This document shows positions 1 to 11,871 of a stretch of 64,000 nt of DNA, piece by piece; the stretch's first letter is position 1, and the number at the start of each line of letters is the position of its first letter. This DNA comes from Oxytricha trifallax (lineage: Eukaryota; Ciliophora; Spirotrichea; Sporadotrichida; Oxytrichidae). The stretch spans positions 1 to 64,000 of the forward strand of contig ARYC01017272.1 in assembly GCA_000711775.1 (NCBI GenBank), in the 5' to 3' direction. Below the pieces are notes generated by a model. The model did not search any database, was not told the origin of the DNA, and saw nothing but the letters and a program-made list of their open reading frames with translations. The position numbers and the translations under genes were made by a program.

Positions 1-466
1 CTAAGCTCTAAGACTTCATATTTATACTCAGTTTATAAGTATAATTTTCCTAATTTTACTCTTAATAATTTTGATTATGGTACCAACTCAGATAAAGTTC
101 AGGTTGGTACTGGTACCAATTAAGTTTTAAACCGGATTGGAACTTTTCCATTAAAACTTCACTGGATTAAAACTAGGTACTAATTAAGTTTTGGTACTAT
201 TAAATTGGTACCAATTAAACTTAAACGGATTTAGTACCGGTACTAATTAAATTTAAACAAATTTAGTACTAATATAATGGAACTTAATTGATAAAAATGG
301 AGCTCCATCTCTGAAGTTTGTTCCAGCTTCTGCGAACTTTCTCCACGTATCTTTACAGGGTTGACCTCCTATAAGATGCCCATATTTAATAGTAAGTTTT
401 TAAACAATAGGATCCAGAAGTCTATAAATTAAAACATGAAATTCATTAATAGGAAGAGGAACAAAG
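1..466. promoter_or_regulatory. TBE divergent intergenic region with GGTACC-rich repeats
   Basis: No gene is seen here. It is the spacer upstream of the 22-kDa ORF, rich in short repeats of the type GGTACCAATTAA and TTTAAAC. Similar spacers occur at 35600-35900, 51630-52192 and 56780-56950 in the other TBE copies. Since the 22-kDa and zinc-finger/kinase ORFs diverge from this spacer, it may hold the promoters of both; that role is inferred from position only. Confidence 0.35.
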
Positions 467-1256
467 ATGGAATCACTCAATGAAAATGAAAAGAGTCGAG
501 GCTCAAGAAATGATCTCTAGATTCAGAAGTAAGGAAGATCTCTATCGATACCTAACTTTACATGGTATGATAACTTGACGACTATTAACATCTTAAACAG
601 TTGGCTTATTCCTTCCAACGATGGAAGGTACCGAAATTTCATTCTTGAAAGCAATACTTTGCGAGGAGAAGAAAGCTTTTAAAAATAAAGAGATTAAACT
701 AATAGAAATTCCTAACTACCCTGAGATTTCAGTCACTAATCTTTAAGAGGATGCCATGTAAGATGAGGAAGTTGTAGTTTACCTTCCTATCAAGAAACAA
801 CTCTCTAATAAACTACCAGAGAGGAACTTTTTCTTTGGTGTTCTTGGTACTACAATAAAAGAGGAGTATCTCAGAGAAATAATTGAAGAAGCACATAAGA
901 AACGATATTCTATCTCTCCTGAAGACTAGAAAAAGCAGGGCATTCTAATAAGCTCAGCTTGGCTAGAGGAACTTAAGAAGCATCCTTATCTTTCAAGTAA
1001 GCTTTGACATATCACTTTGTAGGAAAATCTGGCACTGGCATATATCTTATGAAAGAGCATGCAAAGGTTCACAGAGAAAGAAAGTCTTAGACCATTCATT
1101 AAGTGAGCAAGACTTTATAAAGATGTTTAAAAGCCAGATGAAATGAACATAGATGCAGGAGCTGGCACAAAGAGAAGAAATATGGGCCCAAGCAAGGCAT
1201 AAGAAGAGGAGAAGAAAGAGAAACCAAATCCATTTCTGGGTTAATTTAATATGTGA
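467..1256 (+). pseudogene. TBE 22-kDa-type protein, frameshifted copy
   Basis: The translation follows the intact copy at 50840-51627 closely: start MESLNE, then KRVEAQEMISRFRSKEDLY, WLEELKKHPYLSS and a Lys/Glu-rich tail with NIDAGAG. An extra base near codon 7 and a small deletion near 1110 break the frame. Two GT..AG introns are visible at the same places as in the intact copy. One is 36 nt (from GTATGATAAC to AACAG, about 560-600); the other is 26 nt (GTAAGCTTTG to TTGTAG, about 1000-1025). The first contains an in-frame TGA. Function of this TBE protein family is not known to me; it is convergent with the transposase. Confidence 0.8.
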
Positions 1257-1349
1257 ACTTATTCAGTCATTTAAATCTAAAACTTATTTATAAACATTCA
1301 TTCTTCCCTCTCTCACACAAACTGTTGTCTTATCTATGCTTACTCTCTT

Positions 1350-2324
1350 TCAGCTACTCTGAATCAAGTCTACTGTATCTATAGGCAAGTCATGCATTAG
1401 GTATAGCAGCAGTTTCTTGTAGTGGGTCTTGATTTAACTCCAGTAGAATTCAATTCCATTAAATTAAGGGCTGTAAGGAACATTGTATACAGGAGTAATG
1501 TCTAACTCTTCATAAGCTTTCTTCGACTCCTTAGTCTTATGAACTGAGAGGTTGTCAACAAAAAGGATGATCTCTTGATTACTATACTTCTCTCTGAGCT
1601 TATGTAGGAACTCTATATACTACTCTCGCTTAATAGAGCGAGGGTGAATAACATAACTCTCTAAGCCTGAATCTTCACTTATACCAGCTAAAATTGCATG
1701 GGTGACTACCTTCACTTTTTAATCATAGACTTCTATATTATCATACTTCTTATACCAAGACTTATTAATAAAGGTGTTGAAGGTAAACACAGCTTCATCA
1801 GCGTGTATGAACTTGATGTTATTAGTAATAGCTCTCTGCATTTAATCATATATATAGTTTAAATTATTACTATAAAATGGCACTGTAAAATCAATCACTC
1901 TCTTCACTCTGTTGACAGTCTTGAAAGTAATACCATTTCTTCTATAAATATTGGCTATAGTCTAAGGAGAGATACGCATGTCAGGAAACCTGCGATGAAA
2001 CATCACAGCTCGCTAGTCTAATGGAAAGTGTGCCCAATACTTCAAAGTCTTCGAGTCGCAGAGGAAGTCAATATGAGCCTGAGAGAACTTTTATTTTCTT
2101 GCAGGATGCGTTCAACAACCAGAATTAAAATGCTAAACAGCTAGCAAGCAGTGATACCTAACAGTTGAGGCACTCTTGCGTAATAACTTTGCTATTGCTG
2201 CATAATTTAGTACAGGTTTGGCTTAGTCTATATTAATACACGTACCATACCTAAGCTTAAGCAGTAAATCTAAATATTACTCATCATAAATCGACCCTAA
2301 ATTTCGCTAATTTCTATTTCTCAT
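1350..2324 (-). pseudogene. TBE DDE transposase, frameshifted and C-terminally shortened
   Basis: The start reads MRNRNQRNLGSIYDEQYLDL and the frame breaks once near residue 70. After that it is open with Gln as TAA/TAG up to a TGA at 1350-1352. The catalytic signature is intact: HADEAVF, then FVDNLSVHK, then NGIEFYW. This is the D, D and E pattern of the IS630/Tc1/mariner-like TBE 42-kDa transposase. Compared with the intact copy (47232-48278), about 25 C-terminal residues are missing. The family cuts and pastes TBEs, and in Oxytricha it is reported to act in developmental elimination of germline DNA. This copy would need the frameshift repaired to work, so it is called a pseudogene. Confidence 0.85.
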
Positions 2325-2344
2325 TTTATAAATTGGCCTAATTT

Positions 2345-2426
2345 CTCTACTAACCCCTATAAGACCCCAACTATACCCTAAAAATCAAAGCACTTATAAA
2401 CGTAACTAAGGGGTTTTGGGGTTTTG
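2345..2426. repeat. TBE right inverted terminal repeat
   Basis: The end reads ..AATCAAAGCACTTATAAACG.. then AAGGGGTTTTGGGGTTTTG. It is the reverse complement of the left TIR at 47151 and includes two G4T4 telomere-like units. The element ends at G2426. Confidence 0.85.
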
Positions 2427-2429
2427 AAT

Positions 2430-5400
2430 CCAAATCGACGACAATTTAATCGAAGGTAAAATACTTGAAAAAGAAAAGGCGAAGGAAAAATACGATGATG
2501 CATTAGCATCTGGCCACACGGCAGTAATTGCTCAAGAGGATGAAAATGAGAAAGAAGACACAATCAAATTGATTATTGGAAATTTACTACCAGGGTAGGA
2601 AGCACAGGTGCACATGCAGTTGATTAATGTACTTAAGATTGAAGCTGCTGCTTATACTTTCAGAGTACCCGTGCAGTACTTCCCTAAATATAAGTTTTAA
2701 ACAATTATACTTAAATATCTTAATCTTAGATAATTAATTAAACCTAACTATAACGAAGACAGATTCATAAATAATGTGTTTAAAATAAAAAAATAACTTT
2801 TAGATAAAGAATATATATCATTCATTTAATTATATATAAATTCTAATACAACTACGAGTTTGTCGTGAATCTTCATTCAATTTTTAAAACAATATTGTGA
2901 ATAAATAGACTGTTTATTAAAGTAAATTATTAATTCGGATATCCCAATAACCTACGTTAGTTATCCAACACAGGCTCATTTAGCACAGCAGACCTAAGAT
3001 GAAAACCGTATGCATATAAGGATAGAAAAAACAGAGAAATCTTGCCTGGGAATCGACCGTGATCTTGTAGTGTACTACCGCACTAATGACATGGAGAGCA
3101 CTGTTCTCTATGCTTAAGAGTCTCCATAACACCCCGATTAAGTTGCTACTATGATGACTTTCGTACCAAGTTTTGTACAGAAAGTTAGCGATGAGAAAAC
3201 AGAACTTGAAGCTGTGGAGGACGAGATGCCGGATCCTTAAGATTTAAGTATATGCTAAATGCTTAATTTTATGCAAAATATGTTATTGTAAGACGTACAG
3301 ACTTTAACCGATGGAAACAGTTTGTTCATCTTTTTAGTTGATCGTAGCGGATCCATGTCAGGTAGTAAAATGAAGACTACAAATGATGCACTGATTTTGT
3401 TCTTGAAATCTCTGCCTGTTGGTTCATATTTCGAAATTATTAGTTTTGGTTCAAATTACGTCTCCCTCTCTCATCTAGCAGGGGGCTATGAAAACAACGA
3501 TTAAAACCTTAATTCTGCAATTCAGCAAGTATAAAGATTCGGAGCAGATATGGGAGGCACTGAGATATTTCAACCATTGTAGCATGCAATTTAAAACATA
3601 CAAACTTAACTCAATAAGAGGATTTTTATGTTGACAGACGGAGAAGTTAGTAACCCACAAAAAGTAGCAATTTTTTTAATTTTTATTTTATTATGGGTTA
3701 TAATAAGTCTAGGAACTTGCTGCTTAATGTCCATTCGATATCAGAATACATACTATCCTTTAATTATTATGCTTTAAACCTATTAATATCGGTATCGGCA
3801 GAGACTGTGATGTGAGACTTGTTCAAAGTGTTGCCAAAGCTGGTCGAGGATCTTGCAGTTTAGTACCCGAAAATTCAAATCTAAAGAGCATTGTTATCTA
3901 AGCTTTAACCAGAGCTTAAGATCCTTCTTACTCAAACTGTAAAAACTAAATTTTTATACTAAAACAAAAAATCTAATATTACCAAGTATTTAAATGTAAA
4001 GTGAACTACTCCTCTTCGTCAATAATCTTAGCAAACAACATGAACTATATCTTCAACCCTTAAGAGTCAGGATATGAGCTCTTTGCTAATGAAATGTTCA
4101 TCTCGGTGTCATTAATGTCAAAATAAGATTTCGAATCACTGAAATTAAAGATTACAAGTGATAAGCATCAAACTAATGGAAAGCAATTGGAAAAGCTATA
4201 CGAAGCCTCAGATTTCAAAAGAATGGATGATGGTGACGAACTATTTAAGGTTGCAGCTCGCATGCGCATTTTACAAGTTTAAGAAAGCAACTAGATGGGA
4301 ATTTCATCTAAAGATTAGGAAGTAAAGAAAGTGTCTTTGACCTATTAAGTGCTGAGCAAGCAGACTGCCTTCCTTGCCATCAGCAAAAATGACAACCAGT
4401 CACTTGGAGAACTCAAATCTGTTGAAGCTATATAACCGATTTAAAACAACTTTTAGGATTACGACTAAATTATTAGATAAAATATTCTACTTCATAAATC
4501 TATGATTACTTTTAATAAATGAATGTCAAATCTCTAATCTTTTTCTTATGCTCAATAGTCATGTGCTTTAGGCTAAGCTTAGTATATTAGTTTATAATCA
4601 AGAGCAATGTCCTCAACCAAAAGAAAAGGTGGATTTAGCGTAGGCAGTGCTATTAGCAACTTTTTTGGCAAAGCAATTATAAATATTTTGATAAATAATT
4701 CATAATTAATTTTACTAAACATTTTAAATTAGCTCATTAAAGCCTAATGATAAGAAATAGAAAAAATAATCTTAATAACCGTCAAGTAACTGTATAAATG
4801 TATTTTTATCATTATAAAATAATGCTTAAATTTTTATGAACAAATAACTCAAAGATTTAATAGTTTTCATTTAAAACTCATAATTAATAGATAATTCTTA
4901 ATTTAATAAATTGCTGATTTAATGTTTAACTAAATTTATATAATAATTTTATACAATTTTGTATTAATTATTTCTCAAAAGTTCAAATGATAATAATATT
5001 TTATTGTATAAATGTAATAATTATAAAGAATATCATGTTAGAAAATTTGTTTTATAATTATGAATAAACTATTTAAATGTGCGAAATATCAAATTATATT
5101 TAAACATATATTTCTTTAATTTTTAGTGTTGATAAAATAATTTTTTTTAAAAACAAAATTCAAAATTAATCTAATTTAAACGAAGTTAATTTATTATAAA
5201 GTAAATTCAATTAGAAAAGAGTTATCAATTTTTTACCCACTAAAAAAATAATTTAATTAATAATCAAAGATAATATTCATTATAGAAGTCTCAATTGTGA
5301 AATATAGTTTATCTGAACTAATTAGCAAATATTATATAATATTAAGCAATTTTTATTTAAAAAAATTTAATAGCTTAACTAGAATTTTTTAATTCATTTG

Positions 5401-6365
5401 AAAATATCATTTTTAATTTATTTAATAAAAATATTTAGTTAATGGTTTTTTTTGGTTATATTAAACGATTCCAAATCTTCATCAAAAGAAGAAAAAAAGA
5501 GAAGTGACGTAGCGTAACAAAGATCATTTCCATTTGCCTCTGCTTCTATGTCTTATACATCAGCCTAAGATACAAAGCATTTCCCTTAGGAGTTTACCAA
5601 TTTATTTAAATTACTCAAAAAAAAATTTCAATTATAGTTGATAAGTTATTTTTCCAATTCAGTGTTGTTAATGGATGAAATTTAAGATAATATTGATGAG
5701 GAACAGTGGGAAGGATTTTCATTTGAACCTGCTGCATAATCTCAGCATCCAAATATTAACAGTAATTATTAGTAATACGAGGAGAGTAGAATGATGCCAA
5801 GTAGTGATAGTTTGAAATAAGAGAGTGATATTATAAAAAAAAAGATTTAAAAATTAATTGCATTAAATTTAATACTCTTAGTTTAACATTATGAATATTA
5901 AAAGATTTGAATAGTCAATTTAAATTTAAATTAGAAAAAATGAGAAGTGATATATTTAACTTTTAAATTATGATACCCTTTTCACAGGTCTTTCTATCGA
6001 TAAACCAGATGCAATACAAAAAATAAAGAAGTTACTCCCAAAAATGGATGACCTAATCCTGGCTTAATCGTCAACTGGATAGTGGGCGTTAAGTGCTGTC
6101 ATTTAGCAGTTTATCTCCCATATAGAGTGGACTACTAATCAGGCAGTCATCGATGAAGTCAAAGCAATTTATATAATTATTTAATCATAATGCTGGCTGA
6201 CCAATCTAAATTCAATGAAGTGTGGAACACCTTACTGGCTCTTTTAATCCTCAGTGCCAAGTTCAAGAACAAGTAGAGCGAGTGTGCGCTCATTGCGCAG
6301 AAGGCCAAGCAGTTCCTCAAGAGTAAAGGCATCCCCAAGCCAGAAAACATCACCAAAAAACTTGT
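2430..6365 (+). CDS. VIT/VWA domain protein (VWA5-like), interrupted by IESs, 5' end outside window
   Basis: Coding blocks lie in order on +. 2430-2700 ends a VIT domain ([33 protein letters not shown]). 2935-3670 holds the rest of VIT and a VWA domain with MIDAS motif [12 protein letters not shown] and MLTDGEV. 3780-3960 and 3995-4480 follow the VWA ([19 protein letters not shown]). 4605-4690, 5465-5620, 5675-5840, 5985-6180 and 6190-6365 make the linker and a C-terminal module ([34 protein letters not shown]). TAA/TAG occur many times as Gln. AT-rich spacers between blocks (largest about 4690-5460) are read as IESs. VWA5-family proteins are mostly cytosolic; function here is unknown. Whether all blocks join to one frame was not tested. 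N-terminal blocks must lie left of the TBE. Confidence 0.8.
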
Positions 6366-6394
6366 TTTGTTAATTTCAGCTAATTTTTATTTAA

Positions 6395-6490
6395 TTTCTG
6401 AGAAAGCAGACTGCCTTCTTAGCCAACAGCAAAAATGACAACCAGTCGCTTGGAGAACTCAAGTCTGTTGAAGCACTCCATAAAATTCCC
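6395..6490 (+). pseudogene. Displaced repeat of a mid-protein VWA5 block
   Basis: The translation [19 protein letters not shown] repeats the segment found at about 4345-4430 of the gene, but here it sits after the C-terminal module, out of protein order. A matching displaced piece lies at 9177-9262. It is about 95 bp, has no start, and could be a duplicated MDS or a relic of tandem duplication. Confidence 0.55.
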
Positions 6491-7309
6491 TTAGTTAATT
6501 TATTTATTTTCTTATAGTTGAGATGGAAGAATCGAATCATATATATCTAGGCAGTCTCATTTAATAATTATTAAATGAGTTAAAATCTCAAGAAGAAGAA
6601 ATCTTAGAATCTCTAAAAGGTGCCTCGTCATTTCTATTAAGAATCAATGAGCAAGCCAAAGTAATCAATAGGAAGTAAAATTGGAAATTTCTTGAGTTCA
6701 GCAATCAATTTTTTAATATCAATTATTATATTTCATTGATATTTATTTACCATTAAATCAGAAATATATCATGAATAAAAATATACAATATATAAATATA
6801 TAAAAAACTATTATTAATCTTATTTTTTTATATATAATTGATCACAAATTAAACTAATATCAATTAAAAACTTATTTTATAAAAGGAAACTTTCTATTTA
6901 ATTTTTTTAATTTAAATTTTTAAAAACCAATAACATTAATAGAATTTTTGTTCTTAGTAGTTATTTTCATTAAATATATTTATTTCAATTAGTTATATTG
7001 AACATCCCTGTTCTCATTTGGAAATAGTTCATAAAATTCATCTGCAGCCCCATAAAGTAACTTAAGAAGTGCAAATATGTAAAGTATGTAATATGATTCT
7101 ATGGCCAGTCAATTTTGTTTATTTCTTAATACATAATCAATTAATTAATAAACATATGATTATAATTATTATAGATAATATAGATTTTGCGATATTATCT
7201 AACATTTCAAAAGATATAATTTAAATTTGATGTTCATACATAAAATATTCAATATATAAAGAAATATCAGTTAATTAAAAAGTGATAATTTGAAGAGTAG
7301 AATGAGTGT
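6491..7309. other. AT-rich spacer, no clear gene
   Basis: Very AT-rich sequence with A/T runs. A short stretch at 6520-6690 (reading like ESQEEEILESLKGASSFLL) may be a small coding block, but it is too short to support alone. Confidence 0.4.
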
Positions 7310-9262
7310 ATGAGTATTTCCAAAAAGGCAACAAGGTCTCGAAAAATGAAGGCAAATAATGACAAGAAAGAGAAAATGAGTAAGAAAAAGATGGCTAAAA
7401 AAGTTGAATATGATGACAATGAGGAAGAATATGAAGAAGAAAAGTGTCAAAACGTACTCCCTGAAATTATAATATTATTTATAATTTTATGATAAAAAAT
7501 ATCAACTAATTTTCATACTATGATTCGTAAATTTATCATTAATTATGCATAGATTCATTCGTCCCTTAAATTATTAACTATATAAATACTAAAAAAGTAA
7601 AAATTCATGACAAAAAAGTTTAAATAAAAAAGGATCTAAATTATATGTATATCATGATAGTAAATTTAAAAAACTAATTGAATGAAATATAAATAATTGA
7701 ACTAATGAGATGATAATTTTTAGAAATAGACTAATTGGAATGTGAAGATGATTACAATGATAATTTAAGCTCACATCAAGTAATGAAAAGCTAATAATAA
7801 CAAAGAAGTCTTAGTCCTCTAAATCAGATAAACCAAAACATATAGCCTGCAAAATAACTGCCTTAAATGGATGACCTAATTTTGGCTTAATCGTCAACTG
7901 GATAGTGGGCGTCAAGTGCTGTCATTGAGCAGTTTATCTCCCAGATAGAGTGGGCTACCAACCAGACAATCATCGATGAAGTCAAAGCACTTCATTTAAT
8001 TGTTTAATAATTAAACCCCAAAAACCCTTAATGAGTTCATATGTGTTTTGATTGATTTGGGTTATGTAGGATTAGGGTTTGAATTTGTTTATAAGCATCG
8101 TTTCTATACTGATTTTATAAATAAATAAGATTATTTAGAGGGAACCTTTCTTTCATACCGTTGGTGATTTTAAAGTTGGCTAGATCCATCTTTGAAAACT
8201 TCTTAAGGGAATGTTAAATATCACATTATTACTATCAATCTTTTTCAACATTTTTCAATGATCAATTTTATAAATCATTTTTTAGAAATATAGTACTTTT
8301 TCATTATTAATTTTTAAAATTTAAGCAAGAAAATTTTTTAGAAATTAAGGTTTGAAATTTAATTACTTTAACTTTATGCTATAATATAATGTTCGCAAAT
8401 TGTTATCAGAGCTAAAGCTCTCTACCAAAAATAAATTAAAAATTTAAAATATCAGAGAAATGAGAGAATTTTTAGATTATTGTTAATCTATTTTTTTCTT
8501 ATCTTTGGGGTAAAAAGAGCATAAATTAATAAAAATCTTCAAGTTATGTATTTCCAGATTCCCTTATATATAATGTACCTATTTAATAAAGTTATCTAAT
8601 GTGATGTTATTTAAAATTTTTATTATTGAGAGCAAATTGAAGTTAAACTAGTTTTGGATTTTGATTTACTTTTTTTAAATTAAGATAAATTAAAATGGTA
8701 CCTAATTAATCAATAATTTAATTGGGATGACTAAAAAATATAGCTTGAATTAATTAGGATGCAACAGTTAAGTTAAAAAAACATATTAGGAGCACTTAAA
8801 ATATAAAATAAATAAGTATAATACCAATTAAATTAAAACATAATTTGAAAGACCTCCAAAAATAACTATGCTTTAATGTGAGTATTTCAATTATAAAAAT
8901 CAGTAAATTTAATATTACCATACCAATTAAAACACATAGAATCTAATAAGGTGTTTTGGGATTTTTAATGCTGGCTGACCAATACAAATTCAATGAGGTA
9001 TGGAACACTTTGCTGGCTCTGTTCATCCTTAGTGCAAAATTCAAGAACAAGCAGAGCGAGTGGGCGCTAATTGCCCAGAAGGCCAAGCAGTTCCTTAAGA
9101 GCCAGGGCATTCCTAAGCCAGACAACATCACCAAAATAAGCTTGTATTGTTATACTCAATAAATTTTAATTTATTCTGAGAAAGCAGACTGCCTTTCTCT
9201 CCATTAGCAAAAATGACAATCAGTCGCTTGGAGAACTCAAATAAATTGAAGCCATTAACCCC
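7310..9262 (+). CDS. VWA5 C-terminal module, copy B (partial gene)
   Basis: The first block starts MSISKKATRSRKMKANNDKK and becomes acidic (EYDDNEEEYEEE) to about 7455. The second, 7722-8010, reads ECEDDYNDNLSSHQVMKSQQ and then PQMDDLILAQSSTGQWASSA..EVKALHLIVQ. The third, 8968-9160, reads [32 protein letters not shown] fourth piece, 9177-9262, repeats the KQTAFLSISKNDNQ segment out of order. No VIT or VWA domain is seen, so this copy may be a partial duplicate or a separate short gene. A TBE-derived element (8013-8966) lies exactly between the second and third blocks. Near identity to the C-terminus of the upstream gene suggests recent duplication. Confidence 0.65.
8013..8966. mobile_element. 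Short TBE-derived element with both telomere-like ends, no ORFs
   Basis: The left end reads AAACCCCAAAAACCCTTAAT followed by GTTTTGATT.., and the right end reads AATAAGGTGTTTTGGGATTT. Both match the TBE terminal repeats in order and orientation. The 950-bp interior is AT-rich, contains GGTACC and TAATTAGG motifs like the TBE spacer, and has no transposase. It is best read as a non-autonomous deletion derivative that serves as an IES between two blocks of copy B. Confidence 0.7.
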
Positions 9263-9627
9263 TATCAGCATCATCAATTTTATTTATTGTTTTAAATTAG
9301 TAATTTTAAACATAATTCATTATAATTTTAAAAACTTTTTATCATTCACACTATATGCCATCTATATCAACCACAACGAGTAATAATTTCATTTCAAACC
9401 TTATCTAGCATGTTATTAAATTCTATTAATAAAAATAAATACTTTTTTTTTTTTTTAAATATAAAATATGCTTAAAGCCCAAACTTTTCAACCTAATAGT
9501 AACGTAGACCTATGAGCCATATGGATACTCTAACAAGTCAAATTATGCTCCGTAAATAAGCGATAAATATAAAAAAGAAATAATAATATTATGAATTGCG
9601 ATTTATTCTTATATAATATCATTATAT
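9263..9627. other. AT-rich spacer with poly-T, no gene seen
   Basis: Low-complexity AT-rich DNA with a T-run at about 9446-9457 and no open frame of note on either strand. Confidence 0.4.
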
Positions 9628-10690
9628 TATTAATATTAATCAAGTATAATCAAAATGTGGAGACAGTTATAAAAGAATCAAAAATGAAAATAAATAGGAT
9701 TATGATCTTAACTAATTATATCAACTAAAATCAAACTTTAGCTTTTTATAAAAAAAGATTAAGTGCTTATTTATTTTATTTTAATTTATTAATCAACTAT
9801 TAAAAATGGAAATTTCTTTTTTTCAACTTTTCAGATTCGTTTCTATTTTAGGGCATCTAACTTTTCACTTCCACTGATTACTATAAGTACGCTGTTGTTG
9901 AGTGATTTCTCTCAAAAAATTTTAGATATCTTCAGGGTATCTTCCTTAAGCTATCTTCAGGATATCTTCCTAAAAAAAAGTAAAAAATTTCAAATTTTAC
10001 AGTAGCAATAACAGCAGCAGCAACAACAATAGCAATAACAGTAAAATTAGCAGTAATAACAATAATACTAGCAATAATTAATGCACTAGGATTTTTCCAA
10101 AAAAATCCAATTTTACTAAATTTCTTAGTTTTTTGAGCTTGTGATGAAGATGAAGAAATTGATGATGAAAATAATGATAACTTCTAAAATGACGATTTTT
10201 AATTTTTGAAATTCTCTAGAATTTCAACAGTGCATTAATTATTGCTAGTATTATTGTTATTACTGCTAATTTTACTGTTATTGCTATTGTTGTTGCTGCT
10301 GCTGTTATTGCTACTGTAAAATTTGAAATTTTTTAACTTTTTTTTAGGAAGATACCCTGAAGATAGCTCAAGGAAGATCATCCTGAAGATATCTAAAATT
10401 TTTTGAGAGAAATCACTCAACAACAGCGTACTTATAGTAATCAGTGGAAGTGAAAAGTTAGATGCCCTAAAATAGAAACGAATCTGAAAAGTTGAAAAAA
10501 AGAAATTTCCATTTTTAATAGTTGATTAATAAATTAAAATAAAATAAATAAGCACTTAATCTTTTTTTATAAAAAGCTAAAGTTTGATTTTAGTTGATAT
10601 AATTAGTTAAGATCATAATCCTATTTATTTTCATTTTTGATTCTTTTATAACTGTCTCCACATTTTGATTATACTTGATTAATATTAATA
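9628..10690. repeat. Long near-perfect palindrome (459-bp arms, 143-bp loop)
   Basis: The left arm 9628-10086 and right arm 10230-10690 are reverse complements with only a few mismatches, visible near 9930-9960 against 10340-10385. The outer ends are TATTAATATTAATCAAG and its complement. The arms include a CAN-rich run (AGCAGCAGCAACAACAATAG) that gives Gln/Asn codons one way and long Leu/Val runs the other; these are not taken as genes. The loop carries an acidic coding-like stretch (CDEDEEIDDENNDNFQNDDF, 10139-10200). Transcription would give a very stable hairpin. A foldback element or an inverted duplication of an IES/MDS border could explain it. Confidence 0.85.
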
Positions 10691-10734
10691 TTTTCTAAAT
10701 TATTAAAAATAAATTAAATATTAAATAGATAAAC

Positions 10735-11130
10735 AGAGCTGCCTCAAACTTTAGCGATGATGAGGAAGATTTTGAGTTATAATAATGTATATTATAAATT
10801 AATAATATTTTATTGATAAATGATTCTGATGAAGAAGAATAAGATAAAAAACCAAAAAATTAAGATGCAATGAATTTAGTAAACAATCATATTGCAAGTA
10901 TAGTAAAAATTAATTTGCATTTAATTGTTAAACATAAATAATATGTTAAAGAATATGAAAAAATCTAAAAGTTTATATTTACCAATTTTGAAAGATATTA
11001 AAACAGTATTCCTTAGTTAAAATATATTGATTAAAATTTTTATAATTTATAAAGAATATAAGATTTATAGGAACTAATAATTAGATTTATCTGCATTTTT
11101 ATTACTTAAGTTTTTTTAAATAATATAATT
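10735..11130 (+). CDS. Possible coding block, acidic start, no family recognised
   Basis: A frame read with Gln as TAA/TAG gives NFSDDEEDFELQ at 10750-10785. After a short spacer it gives DSDEEEQDKKPKNQDAMNL from 10823, open to a TGA near 11144. The acidic Ser/Asp/Glu piece resembles the start of copy B (7310-7455) and the loop of the adjacent palindrome. The rest is AT-biased (Ile, Asn, Lys), which random AT-rich DNA also gives. Support is therefore weak. Confidence 0.3.
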
Positions 11131-11339
11131 ATTACAAGTTGATAATTAAATAATTGGTATTTGTTAATAATCAATCTCCGAACCGTCACAGTTTATCGTT
11201 TTCAGAATAAATTTCATTAAAAAGTGCTTCACTTACTAATATGAAATTTAATAACAGCAATAACTCAATCTCTCCATAAACATAATATTTAGTAATAAAT
11301 TATCTAGTGATTATAAAAAGAAATAATAAAACAAGCTAG

Positions 11340-11871
11340 ATGTTTGGACAATAGATTAATTATCAGCAACCAGGAGGTATTCCTATCCCTCCACCAATGG
11401 CTTCGTTTTAGAGTTATTAAATATAATCACCTCCGGGTATGATGCCACCTCCTCCAGGAATGATGATGCCACCTCCTCCACGCATAATGATGGCTTCACG
11501 TCCTGAGATGAGATAACCATCTATGTAAAACTAACAAAATTAATCATTTCAACCAACTCAATTCTAACAACCAAACCTGGTTCCAAAAATGGATGACCTA
11601 ATTCTGGCTTAATCGTCAACTGGATAGTGGGCGTCAAGTGCTGTTATTGAGCAGTTTATTTCCCAGATAGTGTAATTATATAATGGTGGCTGACCAATCT
11701 AAATTCAATGAGGTATGGAACAATTTACTGGCTTTGTTCATCCTCAGTGCCAAGTTCAAGAACAAACAGAGCGAGTGGGCACTCATTGCTCAGAAGGCAA
11801 AGCAGTTCCTCAAGAGCCAGGGCATCCCCAAGCCAGACAACATCACCAAAAAACTAAACTTCGTTATATGA
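11340..11871 (+). CDS. VWA5 C-terminal module, copy C, with Pro/Met/Gln-rich N-terminal part
   Basis: ATG at 11340 gives MFGQQINYQQPGGIPIPPPM, then PPGMMPPPPGMMMPPPP and a Gln/Asn-rich linker. This runs directly into [27 protein letters not shown]. That frame ends in TGA at 11691-11693. A second block in another frame (11683-11871) gives [28 protein letters not shown]. The frame change between the two blocks suggests that a few bases are removed or scrambled there. Copy C is the parent type of the decayed fragment at 31268-31372. The module resembles the C-terminal part of VWA5-like proteins; function is unknown. Confidence 0.65.

Larger units (their letters stand above)
1..2426. mobile_element. 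TBE-type transposon, left end outside the window
   Basis: The stretch carries a 22-kDa-type ORF on + (467-1256), a convergent DDE transposase on - (1350-2324) and a telomere-like inverted terminal repeat ending GGGGTTTTGGGGTTTTG at 2426. The same order and orientation recur in the elements at 33906-37957 and 47151-53760. The zinc-finger/kinase ORF would lie left of base 1. The likely 3-bp target duplication is AAT at 2427-2429 (A-N-T type), but the other side is not visible. The coding base composition is intact, yet both ORFs carry frameshifts, so this copy is probably not autonomous. It abuts the first visible block of the VIT/VWA gene directly, so in the germline it sits in an IES of that gene. 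Confidence 0.9.

Noticed and set aside
8400-8960. Independent gene in the interior of the short TBE derivative
   Set aside because: No frame of useful length; the sequence resembles TBE spacer.
10235-10423. Ser/Asn-rich frame on - in the palindrome
   Set aside because: Arises from the CAN-repeat in a palindrome arm; the same sequence appears inverted in the other arm, with no other coding sign.
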